Shown here: in pieces, positions 1-8,199 of the stretch
Layout: every line of letters starts with the position of its first letter
Numbering within the stretch: position 1 is the first letter of the stretch
Assembly (NCBI GenBank): GCA_964528575.1
Contig: CAZGTQ010000053.1
Coordinates: forward strand, 11,157-75,156
Source: CAZGTQ01 sp964528575
GTDB taxonomy: Bacteria > Planctomycetota > UBA1135 > GCA-002686595
Length of the DNA stretch: 64,000 nucleotides
Direction of reading: 5' to 3'
Program-made: the position numbers and the translations under genes
The notes under the pieces: generated by a model
What the model saw: only the letters and a program-made list of their open reading frames with translations
Databases searched by the model: none
Told to the model about the DNA's origin: nothing

Positions 1-723
1 GCGGAGGAGCGCGATCCGGACGCGCCGCCGCCGACGGACTGGGACAAGGCCGGCGACTGGCTCCACACGAACGCGGTCGACTACCACGCCGAGCTCGACC
101 TGATCGTGCTCAGCTCGCCCGAGCTGTGCGAGATCTTCGTCATCGACCACTCGACGACGACCGCCGAGGCGGCGAGCTCGAGCGGCGGCCGCCAGGGTCG
201 GGGCGGCGACATCCTCTGGCGCTGGGGCAACCCCGCCACCTACGGGCACGGGACGGAGGCGGACCAGCGGCTCTTCTACCAGCACGACCCGACGTGGGTC
301 GGCGGCGCGGACGACCTGCGGCTCCTCGTCTTCAACAACGGCGGCAAGCGGCCGGACGGCGACTGGTCCTCGGTCGACGAGCTCGCGCTCCCGTTCGAGC
401 GCGAGCGCGGCTTCGTGCGCGAGAGCGGCGAGCCGTGGGGCCCCGCGACGCCGAGCTGGTCCTACTCCGACCGCGGCACGTTCTTCTCCGCGTTCATCTC
501 GGGCGCGCAGCGGTTGCCGAACGGCAACACGCTCGTCTGCTCGGGCGCCGCGGGCCGCCTGTTCGAGCTGACGCGCGACAAGGAGATCGTGTGGGACTTC
601 CTCAATCCGTACGGCGGCGAAGTGAAGCCGCCGGACCACGCCGGCAAGGCGCCGCCGCTCGCGCTGTTCCGTGGAGCGCGGGTCCCCGCCGACCATCCAG
701 GCGTGGCCGCGTTGCGCCGGTGA
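1..723 (+). CDS. Arylsulfotransferase-like (ASST family) protein, 3' part
   Basis: The reading frame is open from the first base, so the gene starts left of the window; only the last 240 residues are seen. The text matches the C-terminal half of bacterial arylsulfotransferase-like six-bladed propellers: WLHTNAVDYHAELD near the start, then EIFVIDHSTTT, a GGDILWRWGNP blade, QHDPTWV, LRLLVFNNGG, SSVDELALP, FISGAQRLPNGNTLVCSG and EIVWDFLNP. Members transfer sulfate between phenolic compounds or act as uncharacterised periplasmic propellers. The His in the HTNAVDY segment and the His in QHD are the conserved ones I would expect near the active centre. The signal peptide and N-terminal blades are off-window. 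The family call is firm; the substrate is unknown. Confidence 0.82.
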   Translation, partial: AEERDPDAPPPTDWDKAGDWLHTNAVDYHAELDLIVLSSPELCEIFVIDHSTTTAEAASSSGGRQGRGGDILWRWGNPATYGHGTEADQRLFYQHDPTWVGGADDLRLLVFNNGGKRPDGDWSSVDELALPFERERGFVRESGEPWGPATPSWSYSDRGTFFSAFISGAQRLPNGNTLVCSGAAGRLFELTRDKEIVWDFLNPYGGEVKPPDHAGKAPPLALFRGARVPADHPGVAALRR

Positions 724-783
724 TGGTCGCCGGGTAGCCTCGTTCGCTTCGAATTCCGCGCTCGACCCCCGAGGAGCTCTCCC

Positions 784-1242
784 ATGCAGCGTTTCGTCCT
801 TCCGCTCGTCCTCTCCGTCCTCGGCGCGTGCGCGTCGACGGCCTCGCTCCCCGCGGGCGAGCCGGTCGGCGAGCCGATGCTGGCCCAGGAGATCGTCCAG
901 TTCGCGACCGTCCACGCGGATCCGTCGGCGTTCTACGAGCGCACCGTTCTCGTCGAGGCGACGGCGACCGCGGTCTGCAAGAAGGCGGGTTGCTGGATGC
1001 AGATCGAGGACCAGGGTCAGAAGGCGATGGTCCGCTGGGAGAGCGGCTGCGGCGGCAAGTACAAGTTCCCCGAGGTCGTCGGGCAGCGCGTCCTGATCCA
1101 GGGCTCGTTCTATCCGAAGACGATCACGCAGGAGGACGCCGAGCACATCGAGGAAGAGGCCGGCGGCGGCGTCGAGATCGAGCGCGAGGGGTACGAGTTC
1201 AACGCCTCGTCCGTGCTCGTGCTCGACGGCAAGACGTCGTGA
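784..1242 (+). CDS. DUF4920-like lipoprotein
   Basis: 152 residues. The N-terminus is a short hydrophobic signal ending in a lipobox (LGAC, Cys about 16), so the product should be lipid-anchored. The body has the pattern of DUF4920 proteins: a VEATATAVCKKAGCWMQIED segment with the paired Cys (CKKAGCWM), then a small beta-barrel and a KTITQEDAEHIEEEAG helix near the C-terminus. The ATG at 784 is preceded by GAGGAG seven bases upstream, a good ribosome site that fixes the start. The function of DUF4920 is not established; the CxxxxCWM motif suggests metal or redox chemistry, which is inference. It lies 60 bp after the arylsulfotransferase-like gene and 22 bp before the aminotransferase, so it may be co-transcribed with both. 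Confidence 0.75.
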   Translation: MQRFVLPLVLSVLGACASTASLPAGEPVGEPMLAQEIVQFATVHADPSAFYERTVLVEATATAVCKKAGCWMQIEDQGQKAMVRWESGCGGKYKFPEVVGQRVLIQGSFYPKTITQEDAEHIEEEAGGGVEIEREGYEFNASSVLVLDGKTS

Positions 1243-1264
1243 GCGTGACGGCGCGCGCGCGCCG

Positions 1265-2431
1265 ATGGCGTACCTGAACCACGCCGGCACGAGCTGGCCG
1301 AAGCCGGCGCCGGTGCGCGCGGCCGCCGCGGGCGCGCTCGCCGACGCCGCCGGAGTCGACGCCAGGGTCGACGCCGGAGTCGACGCCGAAGTCGACCCCG
1401 GAGTCGTCGTCGCGTCGTGGGACGCGAGCTACGAGCGCGCGCACCGCGCCGTCGCTGCCCATTTCGGCGTCGAGCCCGCGCGGCTCCTGCTCACGCCCGG
1501 CGGCACGTCGGCGCTCGCCGTGGGCGTGCTCGACCACGCGTGGGAGCCGGGCGACCGCGTCGTGACGACGGCGAACGAGCACCACGCGCTGCGCCGGCCG
1601 CTCGAGGTGCTCGCCCGCCTGCGCGGCGTCGAGATCGTCACCGTCCCGCGCTCGCCGGACGGACCGGTCGATCTCGACGCGGCGCGGCGCGCGCTGCGCG
1701 GCGCTCGGGTGCGGCTCGTCGCGTTCACGCACGCGTGCAACGTGACCGGCGAGCTGCTCCCGCTCGCCGAGCTCGTGCGCCTGGCTCACGAGCACGACGC
1801 GCTCGCGCTGGTCGACGCGGCGCAGACCGCGGGCTGGCTCCCGCTCGACGCGGTTGCGCTCGAGGTCGACCTGCTCGCGTTCGCCGGGCACAAGGCGCTG
1901 CACGCGCCGTGGGGGATCGGGGGCCTGTTCGTCGCGGCGCACGTCGCGACGACCACGCCCGAGGCGACGTGCGCGCCGCCTGCACGCGCGAGCGCGCCCG
2001 CGCCGTGCGCACCGATGCCCGGACCGTGCGACGTCGGCTCCGTCGACCGCGCGGCGCTCGCCGGCCTCGAGGCCGCGCTGGCGTGGCTCGCGGAGCCGGA
2101 GCGCGCGGATCGGCTCGCGCAGGCGCGCGCACGGGCCGCGCGTATCGCGGACGCGGCGCGCTCGGCGGGGCTCGTCGTGCACGGCTGCGCGTCAGGCGCC
2201 GCGCGGCTGCCGATCGTCGCGCTGACGTCGCCGTCGGTCGCGACGGCGGAGCTCGGCGGGCGTCTCGCGCGCGCCGGCATCGTCGCGTCGGCGGGTCTAC
2301 AATGCGCCCCGCTCGCGCACGCCGCGCTGGGGACTGCGCCGGGAGGCGTCGTGCGCCTCAGCGTCGGGCCGCAGAACGACGACGCCGACGTCGAGCGCGC
2401 CTGCGCGGCATTGCGCGCCTCGCGCGAATGA
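1265..2431 (+). CDS. Aminotransferase class V / cysteine desulfurase-like PLP enzyme
   Basis: 388 residues. The protein opens with MAYLNHAGTSWPKP, the typical N-terminal signature of the NifS/CsdA-like branch of fold-type I PLP enzymes. LTPGGTSALAVGV binds the cofactor phosphate, TTANEHHALRRPLE carries the His that stacks on the ring, and VDAAQTAGWLPLD holds the Asp. The Schiff-base Lys is about residue 210 in FAGHKALHAPWG. The C-terminal small domain includes ASAGLQCAPLAH, whose Cys could be the persulfide Cys of desulfurases; this is plausible but unproven. The protein could therefore be a cysteine desulfurase or another class V lyase. Residues 30-49 are a tetrapeptide repeat encoded by a 12-bp microsatellite. 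A perfect hairpin follows the stop codon directly. Confidence 0.83.
   Translation: MAYLNHAGTSWPKPAPVRAAAAGALADAAGVDARVDAGVDAEVDPGVVVASWDASYERAHRAVAAHFGVEPARLLLTPGGTSALAVGVLDHAWEPGDRVVTTANEHHALRRPLEVLARLRGVEIVTVPRSPDGPVDLDAARRALRGARVRLVAFTHACNVTGELLPLAELVRLAHEHDALALVDAAQTAGWLPLDAVALEVDLLAFAGHKALHAPWGIGGLFVAAHVATTTPEATCAPPARASAPAPCAPMPGPCDVGSVDRAALAGLEAALAWLAEPERADRLAQARARAARIADAARSAGLVVHGCASGAARLPIVALTSPSVATAELGGRLARAGIVASAGLQCAPLAHAALGTAPGGVVRLSVGPQNDDADVERACAALRASRE
1352..1411 (+). repeat. 12-bp tandem microsatellite inside the aminotransferase gene
   Basis: Five consecutive 12-nt units of the form GGAGTCGACGCC, with one to four substitutions per unit, stay in frame and encode GVDA, RVDA, GVDA, EVDP and GVVV (residues 30-49). 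The run sits between the first helix and the segment leading to the PLP-binding loop, where homologues have a variable surface stretch. Copy number could change without shifting the frame. Confidence 0.8.
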
Positions 2432-2465
2432 GAGCGGCCGCCCGTCGGGGGACGGGCGGCCGCTC
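2432..2465. terminator. Bidirectional hairpin terminator between convergent genes
   Basis: GAGCGGCCGCCCGTC (2432-2446) and its exact reverse complement (2451-2465) form a perfect 15-bp stem with a GGGG loop. It begins on the base after the TGA of the aminotransferase gene and ends 22 bases before the stop of the convergent gene at 2488, so it can serve both. There is no long T tract, as is usual at this GC content. Confidence 0.75.
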
Positions 2466-2487
2466 GTTCCGATCGTTCGATCGTGCG

Positions 2488-4062
2488 TTACTCGTTCACC
2501 TCGACGGGCTCGTCGGGGCAGAAGAGCAGCTCGGCGAGGGCGCCGGAGCCGCCCAGGTCGAGCACCGCGAGGTACACGCCGGGGACGTTGACGGTGAGCG
2601 TCTGCACGTTGCCGTCGACGCCGTTCGGGATCGGGATGGTCGCGAACTCGAAGTTGAACTCGTCGAAGAAGCGCAGGAAGCTGGCTTCCGTGCCGTCGAC
2701 GTCCTGGACGGTCACCGACTCGACCAGCACGGACGAGTCGAAGCGGACGCGGATCTCGCCGCCCGCCTGCTCGTCGTCCGGATCGTCGACCAAGCCGTCG
2801 GTGTTCGCGTCGATGTCGTCCTCGGCGACGATGAGCACGAGCCCGAGCGCCTTGTCGTTGCCCGGCACCGCGGGGTTCGGCGCAAGGAGGTCCGGGTCAT
2901 TGCCCGTCGGGTTCGCCGTGTCGAACAGGATCGCCTTGTCGGGATGGTTCTGCTCGGGCTCGCCGCCGAAGCCGACGAAGCGGTTCACCGCGTCGACCAG
3001 AACGCCGAACGCCGCGAGCTGCGTCGTGATGTGCTCGCCCGCCTGCATCTGGAGCGGCACGCCGGTCCACGACTCGTCGAAATCGACCACGCGCGGGCAC
3101 GCGATGATCTCGAGCATCGGCACGCCGCCCGAGCCGCGCAGGAAGATCTCGAGCATCTCGACGTCCGGCGCGAACACCGTCACGGTCTGCACGCTCCCGT
3201 CGCCGAGCGAGGCGATCGGGATCGTCTGGTCCGGCACGGAGAAGTTGCCGTTGCGGTAGAGCCGCAGCTCGGTCCCGGGCGCTTCGTCGATGTCGATGAG
3301 CGTCGCCGAGCACAGGGTCACGGGCTCGTCGAACTCGAAGAACAGGCTGCCGCCGAACGCCTCGTCGTCGGGCACGGTGACGAGGCCGCTCGGGCCGAAC
3401 ACGCCGGTCTCGTTCTCGGCGATGATCAGGGCGTTGCCGAGCGGCTCGGTGTTGCCCACCGCGGCGGGGTTGGGCGTCGCGAGGTCGAAGTCGCCGCCGG
3501 TCGGGTTGCCGGTGTCGAACAAGATCGCGCGGTTGGGGTGCGCCGGATGGTTGTTGTTGGCCGTGATCAGCATCCCCATCGACGCCCACTGCTGGTCGAT
3601 CGTCTGGCCGCCGACCATCACGTCATCGGCTCCACGCGTGAAATCGAAATCGAGCAGCTCGCAGCCGAGCGGAGGATCGCCGCCGATCATCAGCTCCGCC
3701 GGCTCGGTGAAGTCGATCGACGCTCCGGCGAGATAGCCGGCGCGCAGCAGGAGCCCGCCGTCCTTCAGCTTGGCGAGAAGCGATTGTTCGAAGTGCACCG
3801 CCGCGACGCCGTGCCCCGAAGGATCGAGCGTCCCGAATGCGACGATCGGCGTCTCGAGCGGATCTTCGCTACTGCCTTCGAGGGATGCGACGACGGCGAA
3901 CACGGGTCCGCTCGCGCCCTTGACCTCGGCGGTGAGTAAGAAGCCCGCCGTCGCCGTCTCGTAACGCACGTCGAGAACGGCTGCGTCGCCCGCGAGTGCG
4001 GATGGCGCCAGGAAGGGGAGAAGGAGTGCGCCTCCGATGAGGCGAGGGTCGTGGTTGGCCAT
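2488..4062 (-). CDS. Secreted tandem-domain protein, paralogue 3 of a three-gene array
   Basis: 524 residues with a signal peptide ending near LAPSALAG. Residues of about 28-115 form a beta-rich module (FAVVASLEG, FGTLDPSGHG) like the terminal module of other secreted proteins here. Two copies of a beta-sandwich domain of about 190 residues follow. Each starts LLDFD or VDFDES, has a QWAS/QLAA turn, an AILFDT.NPTG.D.DL..PNPA segment, an ALIIAENE or VLIVAEDD strand, an acidic PDDEA.GG motif, and ends in GSG..MLEI..CP or LGGSGALAELLFCP. I know this domain layout from secreted proteins of cyanobacteria and planctomycetes, without a function. The Asp/Glu-rich loops could bind calcium (inference). 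Start is ATG 4062; a short leader hairpin lies 12 nt upstream. Confidence 0.8.
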   Translation of the reverse strand: MANHDPRLIGGALLLPFLAPSALAGDAAVLDVRYETATAGFLLTAEVKGASGPVFAVVASLEGSSEDPLETPIVAFGTLDPSGHGVAAVHFEQSLLAKLKDGGLLLRAGYLAGASIDFTEPAELMIGGDPPLGCELLDFDFTRGADDVMVGGQTIDQQWASMGMLITANNNHPAHPNRAILFDTGNPTGGDFDLATPNPAAVGNTEPLGNALIIAENETGVFGPSGLVTVPDDEAFGGSLFFEFDEPVTLCSATLIDIDEAPGTELRLYRNGNFSVPDQTIPIASLGDGSVQTVTVFAPDVEMLEIFLRGSGGVPMLEIIACPRVVDFDESWTGVPLQMQAGEHITTQLAAFGVLVDAVNRFVGFGGEPEQNHPDKAILFDTANPTGNDPDLLAPNPAVPGNDKALGLVLIVAEDDIDANTDGLVDDPDDEQAGGEIRVRFDSSVLVESVTVQDVDGTEASFLRFFDEFNFEFATIPIPNGVDGNVQTLTVNVPGVYLAVLDLGGSGALAELLFCPDEPVEVNE

Positions 4063-4074
4063 GAGGTGACGTCC

Positions 4075-4088
4075 ACCGGTGTCCCGGT
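4075..4088 (-). promoter_or_regulatory. Conserved leader hairpin, copy A
   Basis: ACCGG, a four-base loop and CCGGT form a perfect short stem 12 nt upstream of the ATG of the gene at 2488-4062. The same stem, embedded in an AACCGGGA..CCGGTGGA consensus on the minus strand, precedes the next paralogue at almost the same distance (5980-5993). The GGTGGA part overlaps where a ribosome-binding site would lie, so the hairpin could affect initiation. That role is inference. Confidence 0.4.
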
Positions 4089-4363
4089 TCTCGTAGAGTC
4101 TGGTGGTCGAAAGGCCCCCGTCCCTACAAACGCATTGCAGACACGGAGGTCGCCGCGCGCGACCTCATCGGGCCCAGCACCGCGCTTTTCCTCTTCGAGC
4201 CGACGCACGACCTTGGTCGGGGCGCTGCTCGCGCGGCGCCACGTCCCCGATCGGTCGCGTCGCCGGCCAGGGTGTCTCAAACGGCGTGCCGCCGAGGCGG
4301 CGCCGCAACGCAGGCGGCGGCGCGCGCCCTCGGGTGCTCGAGGGGCACGCGTCGCCGCGCGAA

Positions 4364-4383
4364 CGTCCGCGCGACCGCGGACG
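4364..4383 (-). terminator. Putative terminator of paralogue 2
   Basis: CGTCCGCG, a CGAC loop and CGCGGACG form an 8-bp perfect stem 17 bases beyond the stop codon of the gene at 4401-5966, on its downstream side. The placement matches a similar hairpin after the next paralogue (6323-6340). Confidence 0.5.
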
Positions 4384-4400
4384 AAACGACCTACGAGTTT

Positions 4401-5966
4401 CTACTCTTCGACCGGCGTGTCCGCGGGGTCGGGGCAGAAGCGCAGGTCCGAGAGCGCGCCCGAGCCGCCGAGGTCGAGCACGACACGGCGCACGCCGGAG
4501 ACGTTCGGGAACACGCTCTGCACGGCGCCGTCCGAACCGGTGGGCACGATGACGTTCGCGATCTGCACGTCGAACTGGTCGAAGCACCGCAGCGAGGTGA
4601 CCTCGCTCGCGTCGACGTCGACGAGACGCGCCGACAGGATCGTCACGTCGGAGGCGAAGAAGAAACGGATCTCGCCGCCCTCCTCCTCGTCGTCCGGATC
4701 GTCGACGTAGCCGTCCGTGTTGTTGTCGATGTCGTCCTCGGCGAGGATCAGCAGCAGCCCGAGCGGCTGGTCGTTGCTCGGCACGCCCGGGTTGGGCGTC
4801 GCGAGGTCGGGGTCGTTGCCCGTCGGATTCGCGCTGTCGAACAAGATGGCCTTGTCGGGATGGTTCTGCTCCGGCTCGCCGCCGGGGCCGACGAACTCGT
4901 TGACCGCCTCGATCGTGACGCCGATCGACGCGAACTGGTTCGTGATCACCTCGCCGGGCTTCAGCCCGAGCGGGATGCCCGTCGAGCTCTCGTCGAAGTC
5001 GAGGATGCGCGGGCAGGGGATCAGCTCGAGCATCGGGATCGCGCCCGAGCCCTTGAGGAAGACCTCGAAGCGATCGAGGCCGGACTCGAAGAAGTGGAGC
5101 GTCTGGACGCTCCCGTCGCCGAGCGAGAAGACCGGGATCACCTCGTCCGGCACCGCGAGGTTGCCGTTGCGGTAGAAGCGCAGCTCGGTCCCCGGCAGCT
5201 CGTCGATGTCGATCAGCGTGACCGAGCAGACGGTCGCCTCGTCGGCGAAGTCGAAGCGCAGGCTCCCGCCCCAGGCCTCGTCGTCCGGGACCGTGACCAG
5301 GCCCGTCGGCCCGAACGCGCCCGCTTCGTTCTCGGCGATGATCAGCGCGTTGCCGAGCGCCTGGGTGTTGCCGACGGCGGCGCCGTTGGGCGTCGCCAGG
5401 TCGCTGTCGCCGCCGGTCACGTTGCCGGTGTCGAACAGGATCGCCCGGTCCGGGTGGGCCGGATGGGTGTTGACGGCCGAGATCGTGAGGCCGATCGCGG
5501 CCCACTGGTTGTCGATCGTGCGGCCGGCGACCATCACCGAGTCGTCGCCGAGGGTGTGGTCGAAGTCGAGCAGGTCGCAGTCTTGCGGTACGCCGAGCAT
5601 GAGCTCGGCGGGCGGGGAGAAGACCGGCGTCTTGTCGGAGAGGTAGCCTGCGCGCAGGACGATCGTGCCCTGGAGCGCCTCGAAGAACGACGGCCCGAGC
5701 GGGACGGAGACCGTCCCGCGGCCGGTCGCGTCGAGCAGGCCGACCGCGACGACCGGCTGCTGCAGCGGCTCGAGGTCGCTCCCGGACAGGTCCGCGAACA
5801 GCGCGAAGGCGTGTCCTTCCGCGCCTCGCAGGGTGGCGGTGAAGACGTGGCCCGAGGCGGCCGTCTCGTAGTAGGCGTCGAGCTGGGCGACGGGTGTTTC
5901 GGCGAGCAGAGGCGAAGCGGTCGAGAGAAGGGCGCCCGCGAGCAGGCGCCGTGCGAGTCTGGTCAT
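4401..5966 (-). CDS. Secreted tandem-domain protein, paralogue 2 of three
   Basis: 521 residues from ATG 5966 (MTRLARRLLAGALL, a signal peptide ending near PLLAE); an upstream GTG at 5981 is possible but lies inside the leader hairpin. The architecture is identical to the genes at 2488 and 6356: an N-terminal beta module (FALFADLSG, VGLLDATGRG), then two beta-sandwich repeats with the landmarks AILFDTGNVTGGDSDLATPN, LIIAENEAGAFGPTGLVTVP, CSVTLIDIDE and GTELRFYRNGN in the first, and NHPDKAILFDSANPTGNDPD and AEDDIDNNTDGYVDDPDDE in the second. The acidic DxDxDG-like stretch resembles a dockerin or EF-hand calcium loop (inference). No catalytic motif is visible. Confidence 0.8.
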   Translation of the reverse strand: MTRLARRLLAGALLSTASPLLAETPVAQLDAYYETAASGHVFTATLRGAEGHAFALFADLSGSDLEPLQQPVVAVGLLDATGRGTVSVPLGPSFFEALQGTIVLRAGYLSDKTPVFSPPAELMLGVPQDCDLLDFDHTLGDDSVMVAGRTIDNQWAAIGLTISAVNTHPAHPDRAILFDTGNVTGGDSDLATPNGAAVGNTQALGNALIIAENEAGAFGPTGLVTVPDDEAWGGSLRFDFADEATVCSVTLIDIDELPGTELRFYRNGNLAVPDEVIPVFSLGDGSVQTLHFFESGLDRFEVFLKGSGAIPMLELIPCPRILDFDESSTGIPLGLKPGEVITNQFASIGVTIEAVNEFVGPGGEPEQNHPDKAILFDSANPTGNDPDLATPNPGVPSNDQPLGLLLILAEDDIDNNTDGYVDDPDDEEEGGEIRFFFASDVTILSARLVDVDASEVTSLRCFDQFDVQIANVIVPTGSDGAVQSVFPNVSGVRRVVLDLGGSGALSDLRFCPDPADTPVEE

Positions 5967-5979
5967 CGCGTTGCGATCC

Positions 5980-5993
5980 ACCGGCTTCCCGGT
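5980..5993 (-). promoter_or_regulatory. Conserved leader hairpin, copy B
   Basis: ACCGG, a CTTC loop and CCGGT, 13 nt upstream of the ATG at 5966. Compared with copy A at 4075-4088, the stem is identical while the loop and most surrounding bases differ, which suggests that the stem itself is kept. It may be a translational or mRNA-stability element shared by the two paralogues, or simply unchanged since duplication. Confidence 0.4.
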
Positions 5994-6322
5994 TGCGAAG
6001 GATTGTTGGGCGAGTCTCGCGGCGAGGCGCCGCGCCGTTGTCCCGGTTTCCGCTCCCTTCGTACTGATGTGCAGCGCGCGGATCGAGTGAATTCCGGAAC
6101 GCGCGTGCGCGTTTCGCGATCACGTTGCGCGTACCGACGGACACGCGACGAAAGCACGAGGCGCGCTGCGCAACGCGCCCTCGGCTTCGTACGCACTCGC
6201 GCGTACGACGAGCGTCGCCGACTCAGCGAAGACCAGCGCCGGCCGGTCGCGGCTCGGCGCGCTCTCCCGCAAGACGAGCACGCGCGCGGCGCCCCGTCGG
6301 ACGCCGCGCGCGTGCGCTCTCT

Positions 6323-6340
6323 CCACGTCCGCGGACGTGG
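6323..6340 (-). terminator. Putative terminator of paralogue 1
   Basis: An 18-bp perfect palindrome (CCACGTCCG and its complement) can fold as a 7-bp stem with a CGCG loop. It lies 15 bases beyond the stop codon of the gene at 6356-7909. There is no U-rich tail. Confidence 0.4.
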
Positions 6341-6355
6341 CGTTCCGAGCAGCCG

Positions 6356-7909
6356 CTACTGCTGGCCCGGCACCGGCACCGGCTCCGGACAGAAGCGCAG
6401 CCGCGTGATCGCCCCGGAGCCGCCGAGCTCGAGCACCGCTTTGCGCACGCCCGACACGTTCGGCGCCAGCGTCTGGACGTTGCCGTCCGGCGCGTCCGGG
6501 ATCAGGATCGAGCTGATCTGCGCCCCGAACTGGTCGAAGAACCGGAAATGGTCCTTCTCGGTCCCGTCGACGTCGAGGACGCGCGCCGAGAGGATCGTCA
6601 CGTCCTGGGCGAACTCGAAGCGGATCTCGCCGCCCTGCGCCTCGTCGTCCGGGTCGTCGACGTAGCCGTCCATGCCCGCGTCGACGTCGTCCTCGGCGAT
6701 GATCAGCACCAGCCCGAGCGGCGTGTCGTTGCCCGGCACCTGCGGGTTCGGCGTCAGGAGGTCCGGATCGCCGCCGGTCGGGCTCTCCGAGTCGAACAGG
6801 ATCGCCTTGTCGGGGTGGTTCTGAGCGGGGTCGCCGCCCGCGATCCAGTGGTTCTGCGCGCTGATCGTCACGCCGATCGACGCGTACTGGTCGGCGATCG
6901 CCTCGCCGGCCTGGAAGCTCATCGGGATGCCCGTCGAGGTCTCGTCGAAGTCGATCATCCGCGGGCAGGGCACGAGCTCGAGCATCGGCACGGCGCCGGA
7001 GCCGCGCAGGTACACCTCGAAGCGATCGACGTCGGGCTCGAAGAAATGGACCGTCTGGACGCTGCCGTCGCCGAGCGACGCGACCGGCAGCACCTCGTCG
7101 GGCGTGACGAGGTCGCCGTCGCGGTAGAAGCGCAGCTCTGTCCCGGGCGACTCGTCGACGTCGAGCAGGGTGACGGAGCAGATCGTCGCCTTGCCGGCGA
7201 AGTCGAAATACAGGCTCCCGCCGTACGCCTCGTCGTCCGGCACGGTGACGAGCCCGCTGGGGCCGTTCGCGCCCGCCTCGTTCTCGGCGATGACGAGCGC
7301 CATGCCGAGCGCCTCGTCGTTGGCCACCCCGGCGGGGTTCGGCGTCGCCAGGTCGCCGTCGTCGCCGGTCGGATTGCCCGTGTCGAACAGGATCGCCCGG
7401 TCGGGATGGCCGATGAAGTTGTTGCGCGCGGAGATCGTGAGCCCGATGTCCGCCCACTGCGTGTCGATCGTGCGGCCCGCGACCATCACGTCGTCGGCGC
7501 CGATGGTGTGGTCGAAGTCGAGCAGGTCGCAGAACACCGCTCCCTGCACCGCGAACTGGGAGCGCGGCGTCCACGCGACGCCGTTTCCGTCGAGGTAGAG
7601 CGCGCGGACCGCGACCGGCGCGGGGAGCTGGCCGACGAGCGCAGCGGGGAACGTCAGCGAGAGCTGCCCGTCGCCGTTCGCGTCGAGCAGCCCGAAGCCG
7701 AGCAGCGGGGCTTGGATCGGAGCGACGGGAGCGAAGCCGACGAGCTCGGCGGTGAGGGCGAAGGCCGGGCCGCTCGCGCCGCGGACCTGCGCGGTCAGCC
7801 GCAGGCCGGCGACGTCGGTCTCGTAGTAGGCGTTGACCTCGGCGCCGCCGCCCGCGAGGACGGGGGAGCCGCACAGGACGCCCGCGAGGGCGCACAGGAC
7901 GATCTTCAT
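6356..7909 (-). CDS. Secreted tandem-domain protein, paralogue 1 of three
   Basis: 517 residues with a short signal peptide (MKIVLCALAGVLCGSPVLAG). After an N-terminal beta module (FALTAELVG, LGFGLLDANGDGQ), two homologous beta-sandwich domains follow. The first runs from CDLLDFDHTIGADDVMVAG through GHPDRAILFDTGNPTG, ALVIAENEAGANGPSG and CSVTLLDVDESPGTELR to GSGAVPMLELVPCP. The second runs from MIDFDETSTGIP through NHPDKAILFDSESPTGGD and DVDAGMDGYVDDPDDE to LGGSGAITRLRFCP. It is the promoter-proximal member of the tandem array. Each member has its own spacer and hairpin, so they are probably separate transcripts. The function is unknown; a surface or extracellular-matrix role fits the composition. 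Confidence 0.8.
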   Translation of the reverse strand: MKIVLCALAGVLCGSPVLAGGGAEVNAYYETDVAGLRLTAQVRGASGPAFALTAELVGFAPVAPIQAPLLGFGLLDANGDGQLSLTFPAALVGQLPAPVAVRALYLDGNGVAWTPRSQFAVQGAVFCDLLDFDHTIGADDVMVAGRTIDTQWADIGLTISARNNFIGHPDRAILFDTGNPTGDDGDLATPNPAGVANDEALGMALVIAENEAGANGPSGLVTVPDDEAYGGSLYFDFAGKATICSVTLLDVDESPGTELRFYRDGDLVTPDEVLPVASLGDGSVQTVHFFEPDVDRFEVYLRGSGAVPMLELVPCPRMIDFDETSTGIPMSFQAGEAIADQYASIGVTISAQNHWIAGGDPAQNHPDKAILFDSESPTGGDPDLLTPNPQVPGNDTPLGLVLIIAEDDVDAGMDGYVDDPDDEAQGGEIRFEFAQDVTILSARVLDVDGTEKDHFRFFDQFGAQISSILIPDAPDGNVQTLAPNVSGVRKAVLELGGSGAITRLRFCPEPVPVPGQQ

Positions 7910-8199
7910 CGTGGTGGGGCCGGCAACGGCCGGCCGAGGCGGGGGGCGAGGGCTCTCGCCCGCGGAGAGGCTCGGACGGCGATCGGCTGCCGCGCCGACA
8001 CCACCGTCCGCCCAAAGAACTATCCCGCCCGCGAGCCGCGCGTCGGCAATCTCCGATTCGGCACCGAGGCGCGCTGCCGCCCGCTTCGGCGAGGGGTGTC
8101 GAGGCCATGCCGCCGTGCCACGCTGAGCGGCTGCCGGCGCGGCTCTCCCCGATTCCCGTCACGGATCGCTCGCGCCGCGGATCTCTCCGCCCGAGAACC

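Larger units (their letters stand above)
4063..4400. other. Intergenic spacer between tandem paralogues
   Basis: 338 bp with no convincing gene. It holds the putative promoter and leader of the gene ending at 2488, including a short hairpin at 4075-4088, and the terminator-like hairpin of the upstream paralogue at 4364-4383. The middle is GC-rich without repeats that I could find. A promoter cannot be called by eye. Confidence 0.6.
5967..6355. other. Intergenic spacer between tandem paralogues
   Basis: 389 bp between paralogues 2 and 1. It contains the leader hairpin at 5980-5993 and a terminator-like palindrome at 6323-6340. The remainder (about 6000-6320) shows no gene I would defend; open frames here lack start signals and family resemblance. 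Confidence 0.6.

Noticed and set aside
4165..6144. A second long minus-strand frame overlapping paralogue 2
   Set aside because: It is out of phase with the paralogous protein, is Arg-rich, and lacks the domain text that matches the other two members.
7918..7931. A third copy of the ACCGG leader hairpin upstream of the gene at 6356-7909
   Set aside because: A hairpin exists (GGCCG with CGGCC) in the equivalent place, but its sequence does not match the consensus of the other two, so it is mentioned only as a comparison.
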